Part shown: positions 61,547 through 64,000 of the stretch, in pieces
Numbering within the stretch: the stretch's first letter is position 1
Layout: each line of letters begins with the position of its first letter
Source: Phytoseiulus persimilis
Lineage: Eukaryota > Arthropoda > Arachnida > Mesostigmata > Phytoseiidae
Reading direction: 5' to 3'
DNA length: 64,000 nt
Assembly (NCBI GenBank): GCA_037576195.1
Contig: CM075102.1
Coordinates: 32,112,745 to 32,176,744 of the forward strand
Notes under the pieces: model-generated
Told to the model about the DNA's origin: nothing
Seen by the model: only the letters and a program-made list of their open reading frames with translations
The model's database searches: none
Program-made: the position numbers and the translations under genes

Positions 61547-63489
61547 CTGAAATTGGGGAAGATTACAACATCAGCGGCACGTACACGAAACACTCATTCG
61601 AAACGGCACTTCTCCACAAAGCTGCAGAGTAGGCGCTTCAAAGGAGACTCGAACCGAGGCAACGGGACTCCGACCGTGATATCTACCACCACGTTTCTCT
61701 CAGCCGATCCAACATCGTTGAGGATCAGTGCTAAGTGCACGGTCGCGACTCTTCTCGACACTACAGACGCGTGAATCGACAGTTTGTTTCGGTACCGGCG
61801 ACGGAGTCAATCACAATTGAAATTCGCATTTGCGATATCCCAGACAGATGCGGCTACAGTCGAAAACGTAAGCACATACAAGACTCATAAACACATATAC
61901 TTTTCTCTTCACTCTCTCGCTGATATTTGGTCACATCCTGTTTTTTTGAAGGACAAATTACTCTTCCGAACTGTGCCAGCCGGAGAAATAATACTAGCCG
62001 AAGAGGCTGACGTGAGGTCACGTGACCTCACGTGATTTTGCCCCCGCCATGCAAATTTGTGAAAGGCTGGCGCGCAGTTTGTTTGCCTGCATGCCTGCTT
62101 ACCAGCCATTGCTTCGGTTGGCTTGCTCATTCACCGTGCGGTGTGTGGAAAAATTCGTAACGATCCCACCGTAATCATTCTGCCGCAAACAATCAATCGT
62201 TCGGGAGAAAGTTTCGGCTGTTCTCACTCATAATTACTCGATACCATCAGCATCGAATAAAATTCTCGCTCATCATTCGATACCCCGACAAACACTCCGT
62301 TTGGCAGTCGGTCGGAATCAATTGAAAAGCGATACAGCATCGTGAGCAACGATGGAGCCTAATAGCTCCATCAGTACACATATGAAGATGTTTCTGGAGC
62401 AAAGTCGGACCAATTTGAATATACAGTGGGCTGTGTCAAGCACAAACGTGCCCTGGGGCGGCCAGATTATCACAACGGTGCATTCCCTAAGGACTTTTAT
62501 GAACTGCGTTTTTACAGCTGCTCCACAGTTCACATGAAGACCTTCCCGACCAACGGGAGAAAAAAAAATTAGTGAGGCTGTATATCTCCGTTCAGGGCAG
62601 ACTATCGCCAGCAGCGGTGTAGAGCTTTTTGAGCTTGCCTCATCATAGCACGACCAACTGAAATTCAGTCACACAGAGAAAAAAAACTTCCTGTGCTCGA
62701 ACTGTCTCCGTCCCGCCACAGCATGAGCGACTGGGTGCAGCCTTTCTGACTTTTCTCGAGAATCCAGTCGATGAACCCTCCCAAAGCTCCGGGTCAGTTC
62801 ACCGTCCGAGTCCGGACACCGTTCATGAGCGCAGATTGGCCTCTGAGCGGTTCCTCCTGGTCCCTCTGTCGGGGTCTGAATATATCGAGACCATGGTAAC
62901 ACAAGAATTTCACCCACTTCGCTCTTGAAACTTCCGTGAGAGCTTGCATGAGAAAGGTGCTGCAAGCTTTGAGACTGGTGCCGTGGTCAAGGTTTTCCGT
63001 GGAACGGAAGCTTAGTAAAAGCTGGATAGCGTGAGGATATCGTAGCGCTAGGAGGTGTGTTTTGTGTCGCGATAATGATTACTGATTACTGATCGTGAGC
63101 GAGAGCTCCACATCAGAACGGGCCCACGCACTGATCGAGCTCGCGTGCGGGCGACTTCGTGGAGAAGAGGCGAGTCTTGCTCCGAGCGGATTCGACGTAT
63201 AGGGTCGAGATCGAACATTGTAGAGTCGGGTTCGAGGCAGCACTGTCGGGCGGCCGCCGGATCGGTCGATTGGCCGACTGGTGATAACGTTGCATGATCT
63301 TTCACCTCCACACGAGAGTGCGCATTCGCTTCGCGGAATGCGGAGAACTCCAATCTCGATTCAGACTCGAGACTCCACGTGTCCCTCAGATCTCGAATAA
63401 ATAGGTCATCACGGCTTTCGCTCTTTTGGCAAGGTTCTCGACTAGAATTCGAGCCGAGATCTGAAGCGCGTTTTTCGCCTGGCACTCAC
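61547..63489 (-). other. ceramide synthase intron with CLEAR-like palindrome
   Basis: A 1.9-kb intron bounded by GTGAGT (63489-63484) and TTTCAG. It contains the 24-bp palindrome at 62010-62033. No nested gene is recognised. Confidence 0.75.
62010..62033. promoter_or_regulatory. 24-bp perfect palindrome with CLEAR/E-box core
   Basis: Both halves match perfectly over 24 bp. The centre is GTCACGTGAC, the optimal CLEAR element bound by MITF/TFE-family bHLH-Zip factors, and two further ACGTGA/TCACGT half-sites flank it. The same sequence contains AGGTCA and TGACCT as an inverted repeat separated by 2 bp, a nuclear-receptor-like arrangement. Its position within an intron of a sphingolipid gene makes an intronic enhancer plausible but unproven. 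Confidence 0.5.
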
Positions 63490-63670
63490 CTTTGCACGTA
63501 TGAGAGCCAGAGAAGAAGGATGCATATGATGTGGTGTGTTGCCATTACCGGAGAGTCTTTTCTCCAAACATCGTGAACGAACAGGGTGTACAAGCCGTGA
63601 ATGTAATACGATACTTCGATCATGTATAGTATGTAGATATCCCTGTGAACCTCCATGTCCATGCTCCACC
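63490..63670 (-). CDS. CERS1: CerS1-type ceramide synthase, first TLC exon in window (gene partial)
   Basis: The acceptor TTTTCTTCCAAG is followed by a phase-1 start and GWSMDMEVHRDIYILYM, then IEVSYYIHGLYTLFVHDVWR, KDSPVMATHHIIC and LLLWLSYVQ. Human CerS1 has the same order (W-x-P-G-M-x-V-x-RDI, then SFYGHSIYATLYMD-x-WRKDSVVMLLHH). The paired His in ATHHI are the conserved catalytic-region histidines. The gene runs off the right edge: the N-terminus and first membrane segments are not in the window. The four exons seen give 206 uninterrupted residues. Confidence 0.92.
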
Positions 63671-64000
63671 CTTGGAAGAAAATCGTGGTTTTAGAAGGTA
63701 TTAGCGACCGCTCCCAGAACGGTTGTATCTGCATGTGGGGAGCGGGGGACTTTCACTTTGTGGTGAATCCACTTCTATCGCAATGGAATCAGTGCCGGTG
63801 AGAGGCTCTCTGGGACCATCGGTGCGGTCTCCGGATCGAAAGCGCAGAATTTAATGAAAAAACCGCCCTGATTTACTCCGAGATAGAAGCGGGTCCTCCG
63901 TTCCGGACGAGGCGATCGCCCACGCTTCATTCTTGCTGGGACAGTACGTGGACTCTTCCTCTCGGAGGGGAGCAATCTCCACTCTAGCGCGAATTGCGAC
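63671..64000 (-). other. upstream intron of ceramide synthase
   Basis: No preceding ceramide synthase exon (FFTDYPFFHDP-like sequence) is recognisable here, so this is taken as intron. A 66-codon minus frame at 63775-63975 is not CerS-like. Confidence 0.5.

Overview
This is a eukaryotic window, most likely from an arthropod. Coding blocks are split by GT..AG introns, and the secreted-protein genes carry a TATA box about 30 bp ahead of a TCAGT initiator, which is the typical arthropod core promoter. Base composition looks close to 50% GC. A mesostigmatid mite or another chelicerate would fit the composition, but I cannot fix the species from sequence alone.

Layout. At 1.6-2.4 kb on the minus strand lies an intronless gene for a secreted single-Ig-domain protein with a Ser/Thr-rich tail. 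From 3.7 kb on the plus strand come three consecutive exons of a mitochondrial calcium uptake protein of the MICU3 type (3685-3838, 16864-17022, 17226-17308). They join in frame; the first intron is 13 kb, and the rest of the gene was not found in the remaining 46 kb. A site at 45.77 kb on the same strand has a branch point, a pyrimidine tract and CAG directly followed by GTAAGT. It looks like a ratchet (recursive) splice site and fits a very long intron.

Within that possible intron lie three intronless members of a secreted glycine-rich family: 29.87-30.15 kb (+), 36.40-36.67 kb (+) and 47.48-48.55 kb (-). Each has a signal peptide, an almost invariant Lys-rich segment of about 34 residues that begins DKHKIIKKIVLK and ends VPFHL-x-K, and a glycine-rich tail closing on a VQE-I/V plus glycine/Trp module. 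The third is much larger (355 aa) and carries internal repeats. I do not recognise this family from any named one, and it is the best candidate here for something undescribed.

At the right end, on the minus strand, the last four exons of a CerS1-type ceramide synthase run from 63670 down to 57923, followed by a poly(A) signal. Its 5' exons lie outside the window. The first intron seen holds a perfect 24-bp palindrome with a CLEAR/E-box core (GTCACGTGAC).

The rest, well over half of the window, is intronic or intergenic. It contains many chance open frames rich in Arg and Ser, a few homopolymer and dinucleotide tracts, and several short stretches that look like exons or gene remnants: EF-hand-like at 52.1 kb, Cys-loop-channel-like at 21.4 kb, an NLS-bearing segment at 23.5 kb and a C-terminal exon at 45.9 kb. 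These are reported with low confidence. I saw no rRNA, no convincing tRNA, no CRISPR array and no intact transposase.
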